From an uncultured Bacilli bacterium (GTDB taxonomy: Bacteria > Bacillota_I > Bacilli_A > RF39 > UBA660): DNA of 64,000 bases. The stretch spans positions 74,124 through 138,123 of the forward strand of contig CAKPKL010000003.1 in assembly GCA_934167485.1 (NCBI GenBank), read 5' to 3'. The position numbers and the translations under genes are program-made. Of this stretch, positions 27,368-35,601 are shown one piece after another (within the stretch, counting starts at the first letter, position 1; every line of letters begins with the position of its first letter). A model generated the notes under the pieces. It did no database searches. It had not been told where the DNA came from and worked only from the letters and a program-made list of their open reading frames with translations.

Positions 27368-28173
27368 TATTTATCATCTCCTTCTTTATAAAGAGTTGAA
27401 TCTATAAAATCTAATAAATCATCTTCATCTAAATTTGTATTATTTTTTACATTATTCTTAATTTCTTCATCAGAAAATTTTTCTTTTTTTACTAACAATT
27501 CATCTAATTCTTTACTAATATCATCTGTTAAATTTGATAACACATCATCATTTAATTCACCTATTGATTCACTTTCATCTTCATCTTTTTTTGGTGTATC
27601 CTCTGAATGTTTAAAAAGTATAGAATTATTACCGAATAAAGTATTTTCTAATTCATCTTCTAAAGTACCATAAGCTTTATTTCTTATTGATTCTATTGAA
27701 GGTTCTTTATCTGTTGGATAAATAATATTATCTTCTCCCTTAGATATAATATCTTCTTTATGATAGTTTTTATCTAAAATTCCATATACAGGTGAAATTA
27801 TAGGTGTAGGTTTAAATATTTTTTTCTCTTCTACTACTTCTTCCTTAATTTCTTTACTATACAAACTTTTATCTTCGTGTTTAGGTTTTCTTTCCTCATA
27901 ACTAGGTCTTTTCTCTTCTACTTTTGATTTTCTTTCTTCTTTTCTTTTTAAATCCATATCCTTAAAATCATTATCATCAAAGAATACAGGTTTAGTACTA
28001 TTCTCACCCACACTGAAATCAAAATTATCATTTAAAGCATCTCCAAAACTTTCACTTTTAATATTTGGAGTTTCTATAGGAACATGAGTAACTTCTTTTT
28101 TTATTTGTTCTACTTTTACGTCATCTTCCACTTCTTCTGTAAACATGTTCTTTATTTTGTCAAAAAATCCCAT
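27367..28173 (-). CDS. Acidic scaffold-like protein with ISPVYG motif
   Basis: 268 aa, very rich in Glu, Asp and Lys, with no membrane helix. The N-terminus is MGFFDKIKNMFTEE, an amphipathic helix suited to membrane contact. PTPIISPVYGILDKNYHKED sits in the middle of a disordered linker. The same ISPV(F/Y)G-x-x-D core occurs in the membrane protein at 3915-4625. The C-terminus has short acidic helices. I do not know a named family; the shared motif suggests a common partner. Confidence 0.65.
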   Translation of the reverse strand: MGFFDKIKNMFTEEVEDDVKVEQIKKEVTHVPIETPNIKSESFGDALNDNFDFSVGENSTKPVFFDDNDFKDMDLKRKEERKSKVEEKRPSYEERKPKHEDKSLYSKEIKEEVVEEKKIFKPTPIISPVYGILDKNYHKEDIISKGEDNIIYPTDKEPSIESIRNKAYGTLEDELENTLFGNNSILFKHSEDTPKKDEDESESIGELNDDVLSNLTDDISKELDELLVKKEKFSDEEIKNNVKNNTNLDEDDLLDFIDSTLYKEGDDK

Positions 28174-28182
28174 ACTTTCACC

Positions 28183-28803
28183 TTATCCTTCTTTCATTAC
28201 TGTTTCTTTTTCTAACTGAAATTTTTTATTATCTTCTTTAGTTCCATAATTATTATATTTACCTGTTTTATTTGTAAAGTAATCATCGTTTAACATAAGT
28301 TCTACTATATTATGATTATACTTTATTGTAGATAATATATATGAAGCATTCAAAACAGTATCCTTCAAGTCTCTTTCATTTACTACAGCTTCTATTTTAG
28401 CATAATTATATACGAAATCTAAATAGTATAAATCGTCATTCTTGTTAATTTCTAAGTATCCATAATGCTTAAATCCATCTTTTGGAGTTATTAATCTTGA
28501 ATAATATGCTTCTTTATTTTCTTTATAATCAATCTTTGTTTGATAATAATAATTTATCGCATCTACGTATAAATAATAATATGTACCATTACTATACAAG
28601 ACATCATTTAAATCGTCACTATCAATATAACTAACTCCACCTGGTAAATAATACTTATAACCTTGTCCAATTTGATTAAATAGTTTATTATTCTTTGTTA
28701 AAATTACATTTAAAGTATTATCTATATTACTTGTATCTATTCTAACTACAGAACAACCAGTAAGTACAATAGCTAACATAATTATAATTATAGTCTTTTT
28801 CAT
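28183..28803 (-). CDS. Lipoprotein, unknown
   Basis: 206 aa with the signal MKKTIIIIMLAIVLTGCS; the lipobox LTGC places the lipidated Cys at residue 17. The mature part is Tyr/Asn/Asp-rich and predicted beta-strand with no recognisable family. It is nine bases upstream of the ISPVYG protein, so probably co-transcribed with the YtxH group. Confidence 0.7.
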   Translation of the reverse strand: MKKTIIIIMLAIVLTGCSVVRIDTSNIDNTLNVILTKNNKLFNQIGQGYKYYLPGGVSYIDSDDLNDVLYSNGTYYYLYVDAINYYYQTKIDYKENKEAYYSRLITPKDGFKHYGYLEINKNDDLYYLDFVYNYAKIEAVVNERDLKDTVLNASYILSTIKYNHNIVELMLNDDYFTNKTGKYNNYGTKEDNKKFQLEKETVMKEG

Positions 28804-28896
28804 GGTACACCTTCCTAGTTTATTATATCAAATATTTATTTTTTTTTCTACTCTTTATATTAATAAGAATAAATTAATTTGTAAATTTTTGTATAT

Positions 28897-29523
28897 TTAT
28901 TTTTTTACATCTATCTTATATATTGGAAATCCTTTACTTACAAACTTTCTTTCATACTCTGTTTGTACATTATCTTTTGCCCCATCATTATATAAATCTA
29001 AACTTATTTCTTCTATTTTATACTCATAATTAGTAAGGCTAATAATAGAAAACTCAAATAACTTTCTATTATCTGTTTTCATGATGATATGTTTACCAGT
29101 TTTAAATAAATTATCATATCTAGTTAAAAATTTAGTACTAGTAAGCCTTCTGTCTTCATGTCTATTCTTTGGCCATGGATCTGAAAAGTTCAAATAAATA
29201 GTATCAATTTCTTTATAAAAAACTTCTTCTATATTAGTTGCATCCATTTTTATTAATTTAAGATTAGGTATTTCTTCTTCTAATTTTTCCACAGCTCTTA
29301 CCATTACACTATCAAATTTTTCAATGCCAATAAAATTAATATCAGGATATTTTTTTGCCATTCCTATTATAAAATCACCTTTACCCATACCTATTTCTAT
29401 ATGAATAGGATTTTGATTATTAAATAATTCATTAAACTTTCCTTTATAGTTTTTATAATCTTTTAATATATAGCTAGAATTATCTATAATATCTGATGCT
29501 CCACGCACATTTCTAAGTCTCAT
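28897..29523 (-). CDS. trmB: tRNA (guanine-N7)-methyltransferase
   Basis: 208 aa from the ATG at 29523 (TAGGTGG upstream). IHIEIGMGKGDFIIGMAKK is the SAM site, with FIGIEKFDSVMVRA and the family-specific YLNFSDPWPKNRHEDRRLT. It methylates G46 of tRNA. The upstream extension seen in the reading frame lacks a ribosome site. Confidence 0.95.
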   Translation of the reverse strand: MRLRNVRGASDIIDNSSYILKDYKNYKGKFNELFNNQNPIHIEIGMGKGDFIIGMAKKYPDINFIGIEKFDSVMVRAVEKLEEEIPNLKLIKMDATNIEEVFYKEIDTIYLNFSDPWPKNRHEDRRLTSTKFLTRYDNLFKTGKHIIMKTDNRKLFEFSIISLTNYEYKIEEISLDLYNDGAKDNVQTEYERKFVSKGFPIYKIDVKK

Positions 29524-29554
29524 TTTACCACCTAATTTATTATACCATAATTTG

Positions 29555-29582
29555 TGAATATAACAAATATTTTGCATATAAT
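29555..29582 (+). promoter_or_regulatory. Possible sigma-E-type promoter for the 29602 gene
   Basis: TGAATAT (29555-29561), 13 nt, CATATAAT (29575-29582); the -10 matches CATACAnT at all but one fixed position. Confidence 0.35.
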
Positions 29583-29601
29583 TTTATTGTAGGAGGTATT
29601 T

Positions 29602-29862
29602 ATGAAAGATAAAAGAAACTGTGGGATAAATTATCCTGTGTATCAACCACCTGTAATGGTTCCACCAATGGGAATGCCTTATGGAGGTTATCAAAGTCCT
29701 ATGGGAATTGGAGGAATATCTAGTAATACATATGAACAACAAATAAATAATCTAGAACAACAAATAAATTTATTAGACCAAAGAGTTACTAGATTAGAAA
29801 AATCAAGTAATACTACAACTAATTATAATAAATATAACGATTCTAATTACTATATGGTTTAA
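29602..29862 (+). CDS. Small Pro/Gly/Tyr-rich, coat-like protein
   Basis: 86 aa. The first half (YPVYQPPVMVPPMGMPYGGY) is Pro/Gly/Tyr/Met-rich. The second has a heptad coiled coil, EQQINNLEQQINLLDQRVTRLE. The composition resembles small spore coat proteins of Bacillota, and the next gene is sspI, but no family is certain. AGGAGG precedes the start. Confidence 0.65.
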   Translation: MKDKRNCGINYPVYQPPVMVPPMGMPYGGYQSPMGIGGISSNTYEQQINNLEQQINLLDQRVTRLEKSSNTTTNYNKYNDSNYYMV

Positions 29863-29882
29863 AGAAACTTTGTTTCTTTTTT
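29861..29882 (+). terminator. Terminator after the coat-like gene
   Basis: AAAGAAAC/GTTTCTTT with loop TTT and a T-run. Confidence 0.7.
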
Positions 29883-29911
29883 GTATAAAAATTTATTTTT
29901 TTATCATTATA
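29882..29911 (+). promoter_or_regulatory. Likely sigma-G-type promoter of sspI
   Basis: TGTATA (29882-29887), 17 nt, CATTATA (29905-29911), close to the forespore sigma-G consensus TGAATA - CATACTA. SspI is forespore-expressed in Bacillus. Confidence 0.5.
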
Positions 29912-29926
29912 TAGTAGGAGGTATTT

Positions 29927-30133
29927 ATGAATATAGATATAAGAAGAAGTATAAAAGACAATTTTAAAGATTCTAGTTTAAAAGAAATAGAAGAATCTAT
30001 TAATTCTTCAATTAAAGATAAGGATGAGATAACACTTCCTGGACTTGGAGTATTCTTCGAAATACTTTGGGAATATTCAAATCAAGAACAAAAAAACTAT
30101 ATACTAGAAACAATTCAAAACAATATTAAATAG
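29927..30133 (+). CDS. sspI: Small acid-soluble spore protein I
   Basis: 68 aa, close to the Bacillus SspI length of about 70. It begins MNIDIRRSIKDNF and has the hallmark LPGLGVFFEILWEYS (LPGLGVLFEVIWQ in Bacillus). SspI is a minor small acid-soluble protein of the spore core. It is strong evidence of a sporulation programme. AGGAGG precedes the start. Confidence 0.92.
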   Translation: MNIDIRRSIKDNFKDSSLKEIEESINSSIKDKDEITLPGLGVFFEILWEYSNQEQKNYILETIQNNIK

Positions 30134-30149
30134 ACTTAGTCTATTTTTT
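30129..30149 (+). terminator. sspI terminator
   Basis: AATAGAC/GTCTATT with loop TTA, then TTTTT. Confidence 0.7.
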
Positions 30150-30156
30150 ATTTGGA

Positions 30157-30183
30157 ACATAAATTAAAATTTAACATAAATTA
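30157..30183 (+). promoter_or_regulatory. Likely sigma-K-type promoter of the collagen-like gene
   Basis: AC (30157-30158), 16 nt, CATAAATTA (30175-30183), matching the late mother-cell sigma-K pattern AC - N16 - CATAnnnTA. A late spore-surface gene is expected to be sigma-K driven. Confidence 0.5.
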
Positions 30184-30206
30184 TATTAGTTTATTGGAGG
30201 ATTTTT

Positions 30207-31121
30207 ATGAATTGTGAAGATAAAATAAATCAAATTATAGCTAATAGTAAGATGCGATGTGAACTTGAAAAAGCAGGCATTTTTTCATACATTGTTGGCC
30301 CTACTGGGCCACGTGGTAAAGGTATTACCATCAAGGGTGTTTATGATAATATGGATGCATTAGAAAAAGAACATCCTAATGGCAATGATGGCGATTGTTA
30401 TTTAGTTAACAATGATTTATATATTTGGGATTCTGGTAAGAATAAATGGATTGATGGAGGAAATATTAAGGGCCCTAAAGGCGATACAGAAACTTTTAAT
30501 ATTCAAAATACAATTACAGGAGATTCTGGAAGTAAAGCTTCTGTAATTGATACAAAAGAAGGGCTTACTCATAATCTTGATTTTATTATTCCAAAGGGAG
30601 ATATTGGACCTAAAGGAGAACAAGGGCCACAAGGAATTCAAGGCCCTACTGGACCACGTGGTGAGATAGGTCCTACTGGTCCATCGAATAAATTATCTAC
30701 TAGTTATGATGCAATACAATTTATTAGTTATGCTCAAGCTAATTATTCAAAAATAATGACATTCCAAGAAACACTTGCAATACCAGAGAATAATAATTAT
30801 TTTAAACTTGTAGATAATACTAATTTAGAAATAAAAGAAGCTGGAATATATGAAATTACCCTTTGCGGTCAAATATCTGGAGTTGATCAAAACCATGGCG
30901 CTATTTTCTATTTATCAAATACAGAGGGTACTGTTATACAAGATTTATCTTTTGAAGTTAAAGCTGGTGTAGTTCCCAGAATGGATTGTTCTGAGTCCAC
31001 AATAACAAAAATAGAAAAACCTACTGCATTATATGTAAGATGTGGTATTATTGGTGACAGTGCGACAGCTAATATAGACTTTTCTAATGTAAATTTAATT
31101 ATTAAAAAGTATAGTGTTTAA
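30207..31121 (+). CDS. Collagen-like spore surface protein (BclA-type)
   Basis: 304 aa. Gly-X-Y runs, GPTGPRGKG and GDIGPKGEQGPQGIQGP, form short collagen triple helices. A small domain between them (GVYDNMDALEKEHPNGNDGD) is common in phage-tail and exosporium proteins. The C-terminal ~140 residues (TFQETLAIPEN, IYEITLCGQISG, ALYVRCGIIGDS) look like the TNF-like trimer head of BclA proteins. Such proteins form filaments on the spore surface. Its place after sspI with a sigma-K-type promoter supports that. Confidence 0.8.
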   Translation: MNCEDKINQIIANSKMRCELEKAGIFSYIVGPTGPRGKGITIKGVYDNMDALEKEHPNGNDGDCYLVNNDLYIWDSGKNKWIDGGNIKGPKGDTETFNIQNTITGDSGSKASVIDTKEGLTHNLDFIIPKGDIGPKGEQGPQGIQGPTGPRGEIGPTGPSNKLSTSYDAIQFISYAQANYSKIMTFQETLAIPENNNYFKLVDNTNLEIKEAGIYEITLCGQISGVDQNHGAIFYLSNTEGTVIQDLSFEVKAGVVPRMDCSESTITKIEKPTALYVRCGIIGDSATANIDFSNVNLIIKKYSV

Positions 31122-31137
31122 ACGCACTATACTTTTT
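31104..31137. terminator. Bidirectional terminator between the collagen-like gene and pbp
   Basis: AAAAAGTATAGTG pairs with CACTATACTTTTT over 13 bp, loop of eight, between convergent genes. Confidence 0.85.
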
Positions 31138-33499
31138 ATGATTTTAAATTACCTAATTTAATATCTAATTTAGTATTTTCATCTATCTTTGTACCTACTT
31201 CTATACTTTGACTTGCCACATAACCAAATCCGTCAAAGGTACATTCAATACCAGTTAGATTACAAAACTTAGAGGCATCATACCTTGACCAATTGATCAT
31301 ATTAGGTATAACATATTCACTATTACTAGTTATTAAAAATACTTTATCACCATAAACTAATTCTGTATTTTTAGCAGGATACTGTTTAATTACTTTTTCA
31401 CCATTACCTATTACAATTGGTTTTAAACCGATATTTTCTAGTAATGATTTAACATCATTTATATTTTTATTTATATATGTACTAGTTTTTATAGAAGAAA
31501 TATTGTCTTCTTCTTTTTTTTCTTCAAAAATATTTTTATACTTAGAAATATTTTTTACTAATTCTTTTGTTGGTTCATATAAAACAGTAGCCGTATTTCT
31601 ACTTGGTTGTTTCACTGCTACATATATAATAATTTTAGGATCCTCTTTAGGATACATAAGTGCGATAGATATTATATAATCATTTGCACCAGTTAAATAA
31701 GATCCGTTTTCATATATTTGTGCAGTACCTGTTTTTCCTATCAAACCATAACCTTCTAAGTAATATCTTCTACCTGTCATACTCGTTGGGGATATAACAC
31801 TTTCCATTAAATCTTTTATTTTTGAAATTGTTTTGTCACTTACTAATTTTTCACTTTTATTAATCTCTGTTGCTACTTCTTCTTTTGTTGTCGTATTTAT
31901 CATTTTTGATATTATATGTGGTTTTACCATAACACCATTATTAGCAATTATAGAAAGTGCTTGTAAATGTTGAATAGGTGTTGTTGATATACCTTGTCCA
32001 AATCCAGCTGCCATAATTTCAGTTTCATATTTAAAACCTAATTCACCTTTTTGCTCATTACTTAATTCTATTCCAGTTTTTTTAGAAAAACCATACTTTT
32101 CCAAACAACTTCTCAATTTCTTAGCATCCAAGTAATCTTTTATTATATTTATAATAGCTACATTTGAAGAATAATTAAATCCATTATCATATGTTAAATA
32201 ACCCCAACCATTTTTATCCCAATCATGCATTGTAGTTCCATCTTCAAAATCATAATGACCACTAAGATATGTCTTACCTCCATCGTATGCTCCAGTTTCT
32301 ATAGCACACATATATGTATATATTTTCATTACACTACCGGGCTCATATGAATAAGAAACAAGTGGATTTTGATAACTCATTTCATTTGATAAACTATTTG
32401 GATTAAATGATGGAGATGTAGCACTTGCAAGTATTGCTCCTTCTTTTGCATCCATTACAGATACAATTGACCATTTAGGACTTGATGTATCTTCTATCTC
32501 TTTTACCATATTTTCAGCAAATCTTTGTATATTAGAATCAAGCGTTAAATAAATATCATAACCATTTTCTGGATTTTTTCTCTCTTCTGGGGTATCTGGA
32601 ATTTTATATCCATACTTATCTTGTTGGTACTTTATGTAACCATCACTACCTTGTAATTTTTTTTCAAAATTACTCTCTATACCAAGTTCCCCTACAATAG
32701 TAGTATCAAGTGTTTGATATACATCATAATCTGATACATTTACAAGTATAGTAGCAAGTGTTGATCCTTGTGTCTTTATAAATAACGTACTAGTACCCTT
32801 TTTTAATCCTGTAATTGTAGTATTATCTATTCTTATTACACTTTTATTTCCAATTTCAATAGTCACACCTTGATAATTATTAAAATAATTCTTATAAGTT
32901 TTATATAAATCATAACTCTCTTCTACTTTAATATTTATTCTAGAATATTGTTTAGCATACCCTATTATATAGGATGCAAAATTACCATTAGGATAGTATC
33001 TTTTTACTGTTTCAGTAAAAGATATACCCGGTAAATTTAAATCTTCTATTGCAAGTTTAGTAAGTTCAGTTAAATTTTTACCAAGATTTCCAAACTCCAC
33101 TTGTTTTGATTTACTATTTAATCTAGACAAGATATAATCATAATTATCCTCACCTAAAATACTTGCAAGTTTAGTAGCAGTATATTCTTTATCTACAACA
33201 TGTTCTGGATGTTTCTCATCAACTGTTCTAGAAGAATCTAAATAAGCTATCATAGTATATGATGTAATATTTTGAGCCAAAACATTTCCATCTACATCGT
33301 ATATAGTTCCTCTATCAGCTGTAAGCACGGAAGTTACTGTATTTCTTGAAGATGCAAAATTCTTCATATTTATTCCATATACTTCTTTAGATAAACTTAA
33401 ATAACAAAATTGCAAAAATAAAATGAAGATTACAGTTAAAAACAAACAAAAACAAATTATAGGAGTATTCCATTTAGTTTTTACACTTGCACTCTTCAT
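31136..33499 (-). CDS. Class B penicillin-binding protein with PASTA domains
   Basis: 787 aa, the FtsI/SpoVD/PBP2 type. There is an N-terminal helix (about 13-33), the dimerisation region TADRGTIYDVDGNVLA, and the transpeptidase with EPGSVMKIYTY (SxxK), YSSNVAI (SxN) and GLIGKTGTAQ (KTG). Two C-terminal PASTA-like units carry YINKNINDVKSLLENIGLKP and VIPNMINWSRYDASKF. Residues ~210-258 (VTIEIGNKSVIRIDNTTITG) look like an inserted BIG2-type Ig domain, uncommon in this family. It is separated from ftsL by a terminator and has its own promoter. Confidence 0.9.
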   Translation of the reverse strand: MKSASVKTKWNTPIICFCLFLTVIFILFLQFCYLSLSKEVYGINMKNFASSRNTVTSVLTADRGTIYDVDGNVLAQNITSYTMIAYLDSSRTVDEKHPEHVVDKEYTATKLASILGEDNYDYILSRLNSKSKQVEFGNLGKNLTELTKLAIEDLNLPGISFTETVKRYYPNGNFASYIIGYAKQYSRINIKVEESYDLYKTYKNYFNNYQGVTIEIGNKSVIRIDNTTITGLKKGTSTLFIKTQGSTLATILVNVSDYDVYQTLDTTIVGELGIESNFEKKLQGSDGYIKYQQDKYGYKIPDTPEERKNPENGYDIYLTLDSNIQRFAENMVKEIEDTSSPKWSIVSVMDAKEGAILASATSPSFNPNSLSNEMSYQNPLVSYSYEPGSVMKIYTYMCAIETGAYDGGKTYLSGHYDFEDGTTMHDWDKNGWGYLTYDNGFNYSSNVAIINIIKDYLDAKKLRSCLEKYGFSKKTGIELSNEQKGELGFKYETEIMAAGFGQGISTTPIQHLQALSIIANNGVMVKPHIISKMINTTTKEEVATEINKSEKLVSDKTISKIKDLMESVISPTSMTGRRYYLEGYGLIGKTGTAQIYENGSYLTGANDYIISIALMYPKEDPKIIIYVAVKQPSRNTATVLYEPTKELVKNISKYKNIFEEKKEEDNISSIKTSTYINKNINDVKSLLENIGLKPIVIGNGEKVIKQYPAKNTELVYGDKVFLITSNSEYVIPNMINWSRYDASKFCNLTGIECTFDGFGYVASQSIEVGTKIDENTKLDIKLGNLKS

Positions 33500-33514
33500 A
33501 TTATCACCTATTTA

Positions 33515-33543
33515 ATTATAACATTTATATCTTATTATGTAAA
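33515..33543 (-). promoter_or_regulatory. Promoter of the class B PBP gene
   Basis: TTTACA (33538-33543), 17 nt, TATAAT (33515-33520), 20 bases from the start. Confidence 0.7.
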
Positions 33544-33544
33544 C

Positions 33545-33579
33545 GAAGAAAAAAAGTTCAAATAAATTTTGAACTTTTC
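33545..33579 (-). terminator. Terminator between ftsL and pbp
   Basis: AAAAGTTCAAA/TTTGAACTTTT, loop ATTTA, then TTT on the minus strand. Confidence 0.75.
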
Positions 33580-33585
33580 TTTACA

Positions 33586-33879
33586 TTATTTAATAACAAC
33601 AATGTTGTCATTATTATATGCAAGCCCCATTTCTTTTAATACCCCATTTAAATTCTCATACGAAGTGAGCTCATTTACTTGCATAGTTAAACTCTGATTC
33701 TTTTTTTGTTGGTTTTCTATTTTATAAGAAACTTTTTCTATATCCATTTTCAAGTTACTTATACTAGCACTAGAAAATACTCTTATAACAATTGTAAGTA
33801 AAAAACATACTACACCTAATGTATATAGCATTTTTTCACCTCTTGTAAGTCTTACCACTTTTCTAGTGTTCTTTTTCAT
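33586..33879 (-). CDS. ftsL: Cell division protein FtsL
   Basis: 97 aa from the ATG at 33879; a TTG three codons earlier is possible. It has a short basic cytoplasmic tail, one helix (LYTLGVVCFLLTIVIRVFS) and an extracellular leucine-zipper-like coiled coil (KMDIEKVSYKIENQQKKNQ), as in FtsL. Its place between rsmH and a PBP gene decides the call. FtsL joins FtsB/DivIC in the divisome. Confidence 0.85.
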   Translation of the reverse strand: MKKNTRKVVRLTRGEKMLYTLGVVCFLLTIVIRVFSSASISNLKMDIEKVSYKIENQQKKNQSLTMQVNELTSYENLNGVLKEMGLAYNNDNIVVIK

Positions 33880-33881
33880 AT

Positions 33882-34793
33882 CTACCAACCAATTCTTTCT
33901 ATTATTCTTAATTTTGCACTGCGTGCTCTTTTGTTTTTTTCTAATTCTTGAGAACTAGGTTCAATTGTTTTTAATACTTTAAATTTAGGTAAATAATCTT
34001 GTGGGATTACAGGCAATTTTTTTATATTTTCATCAACATTACTTACCTCTTTAAATACATTTTTACATATTTTGTCTTCTAATGAATGAAATGTTATAAC
34101 ACATATTCTTCCACCTACATCGATTAAGGAAAGGGCATCTCTTAAACTTTTTTCAAAGACATTTAATTCATCATTTACTTCAATTCTAATAGCTTGAAAA
34201 ACCTTTCTAGCTGGATGCTTTTCTCGTCTATATTTTTCAGGAACGTTATTTTTAATTATTTCTACAAGCTCTAATGTAGTTTCTATAGGTCTGGAATTAA
34301 TTATTCCACGAGCTATAGAGGGCGCAAATTTTTCTTCTCCATATTTATGAAATATATTAACAAGTTCTTGATATGAATATTCATTTACAACTTTATAAGC
34401 ATCAAGCTCATTATTCTTATCCATTCTCATATCAAGCCTTGCATCTTGGTGAAAACTAAATCCCCTATCACCTTCATCAAGTTGAGGACTAGATACACCT
34501 AAATCATAAATAATTCCATCCACCTTTGTTATTCTTAGTTTTTCTAACTCTTTTTTAATATTTACGAAATTGCTTTTAATTATTTTGTAATTACAACCTA
34601 CATCTTTAAGTCTTCTATCACTAAAACTAATTGCATCTTCGTCTTGATCAAACGAGTATAAGAATCCATTTTTTATTCTTTTTAATATTTCACTACTATG
34701 ACCACCATAACCAAGTGTACAATCGACTATAATACTATCATCTTTTAAATTTAAATTATCTATACATTCTTCTAACAAAACTGATTTATGCAT
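33882..34793 (-). CDS. rsmH: 16S rRNA m4C1402 methyltransferase
   Basis: 303 aa from the ATG at 34793. It has HKSVLLEECIDNL, the SAM loop VDCTLGYGGHSSEILK, FSFHQDARLDMRMD and the C-terminal ITFHSLEDKICKN, all RsmH landmarks. It lies directly after mraZ in the division cluster and overlaps it not at all from this start. Confidence 0.95.
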   Translation of the reverse strand: MHKSVLLEECIDNLNLKDDSIIVDCTLGYGGHSSEILKRIKNGFLYSFDQDEDAISFSDRRLKDVGCNYKIIKSNFVNIKKELEKLRITKVDGIIYDLGVSSPQLDEGDRGFSFHQDARLDMRMDKNNELDAYKVVNEYSYQELVNIFHKYGEEKFAPSIARGIINSRPIETTLELVEIIKNNVPEKYRREKHPARKVFQAIRIEVNDELNVFEKSLRDALSLIDVGGRICVITFHSLEDKICKNVFKEVSNVDENIKKLPVIPQDYLPKFKVLKTIEPSSQELEKNKRARSAKLRIIERIGW

Positions 34794-34794
34794 A

Positions 34795-35220
34795 TTACTC
34801 ACTTGCAAAAAGTTTATCTGCTATTGAAGACATATTCTCTTCATTAGTATCAATAAACTCTTCCCAATTCTTTCCACTCCATATTTCTAGTCTCTCATCT
34901 ACTCCAATTATAATACAATCTTTGTCAAGGCCTGCATAGTCAATTAGGGGTTTTGGGATATTGATTCTTCCTTGTTTGTCATATTCACAAAGTGTTGCTC
35001 CTGATAAAAATATTCTCATAAATTGTCGTTTATCTTTTGTATCTGGTAATTCTTTATATTTATTTATAATAACATTCCATTGTTCTTTTGGATATAGGAA
35101 TAAACATCCATCTAATCCTCTTGTAACTATGAAATTGTCTCCTAAATCATCCCTAACTTTGACAGGTACAATAATTCTACCTTTAGCATCAATGTTATGA
35201 TGATATTCTCCCATAAACAT
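34795..35220 (-). CDS. mraZ: Transcriptional regulator MraZ
   Basis: 141 aa from the ATG at 35220, which has GGAGTGAT upstream. MFMGEYHHNIDAKGRIIVP is the first SpoVT-AbrB repeat, and CEYDKQGRINIPKPL the second, each with the DxxGR core. MraZ forms ring oligomers and represses its own operon by binding tandem boxes; four such boxes lie just upstream at 35231-35264. Confidence 0.95.
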   Translation of the reverse strand: MFMGEYHHNIDAKGRIIVPVKVRDDLGDNFIVTRGLDGCLFLYPKEQWNVIINKYKELPDTKDKRQFMRIFLSGATLCEYDKQGRINIPKPLIDYAGLDKDCIIIGVDERLEIWSGKNWEEFIDTNEENMSSIADKLFASE

Positions 35221-35230
35221 ACGAATCACT

Positions 35231-35264
35231 CCACTTTTTACCACTTTCTGACACCTTGTACCAC
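35231..35264 (-). promoter_or_regulatory. MraZ operator: four boxes at exact 10-bp period
   Basis: On the minus strand GTGG, GTGT, GTGG and GTGG recur at exact ten-base steps, most with AAA/AAG before them. This fits the AAAGTG(T/G)-N3 boxes described for MraZ in Mollicutes. They lie between the -10 box and the start codon, so binding would block initiation or elongation. Confidence 0.75.
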
Positions 35265-35265
35265 A

Positions 35266-35294
35266 ATTATAACTTTTTTATTAGTTTTTGTAAA
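35266..35294 (-). promoter_or_regulatory. mraZ promoter
   Basis: TTTACA (35289-35294), 17 nt, TATAAT (35266-35271), immediately upstream of the MraZ boxes. Confidence 0.75.
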
Positions 35295-35314
35295 TACTTT
35301 TAGAAAAAAAAAGA

Positions 35315-35351
35315 ACAAAAAAAATTATGTAGTGTAAAGCACAACATAATT
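35315..35351 (-). terminator. Terminator of the 35353 gene
   Basis: AATTATGT..GTG/CAC..ACATAATT hairpin followed by a long T-run on the minus strand. Confidence 0.7.
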
Positions 35352-35352
35352 C

Positions 35353-35550
35353 TTATTTATTACTTGCTGATGCAATAGAAGTCTCAGTAAACTCTTTTAC
35401 TTTGTTATTTAGATATGATGTCATAACAAATACAATTATCATACCAAATATAAATATAAATACATAAACAAATGCTAAATCCAATTTTTTAAATAATATT
35501 GATTCTTTTTTCTTAGGTTCATCTACATTCACAGTAGTATTTGTATCCAT
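35353..35550 (-). CDS. Small membrane protein, unknown
   Basis: 65 aa from the ATG at 35550, with AAGGAGCG upstream; the longer frame has no ribosome site. A polar, lysine-bearing head and one helix (AFVYVFIFIFGMIIVFVM) are followed by a short Ser/Thr tail. It sits between mraZ and the DUF421 gene. I do not recognise it. Confidence 0.6.
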   Translation of the reverse strand: MDTNTTVNVDEPKKKESILFKKLDLAFVYVFIFIFGMIIVFVMTSYLNNKVKEFTETSIASASNK

Positions 35551-35601
35551 AATACCGCTCCTTACTATATAAATAATATCACATATAAAAATTTTTTTCA
35601 A

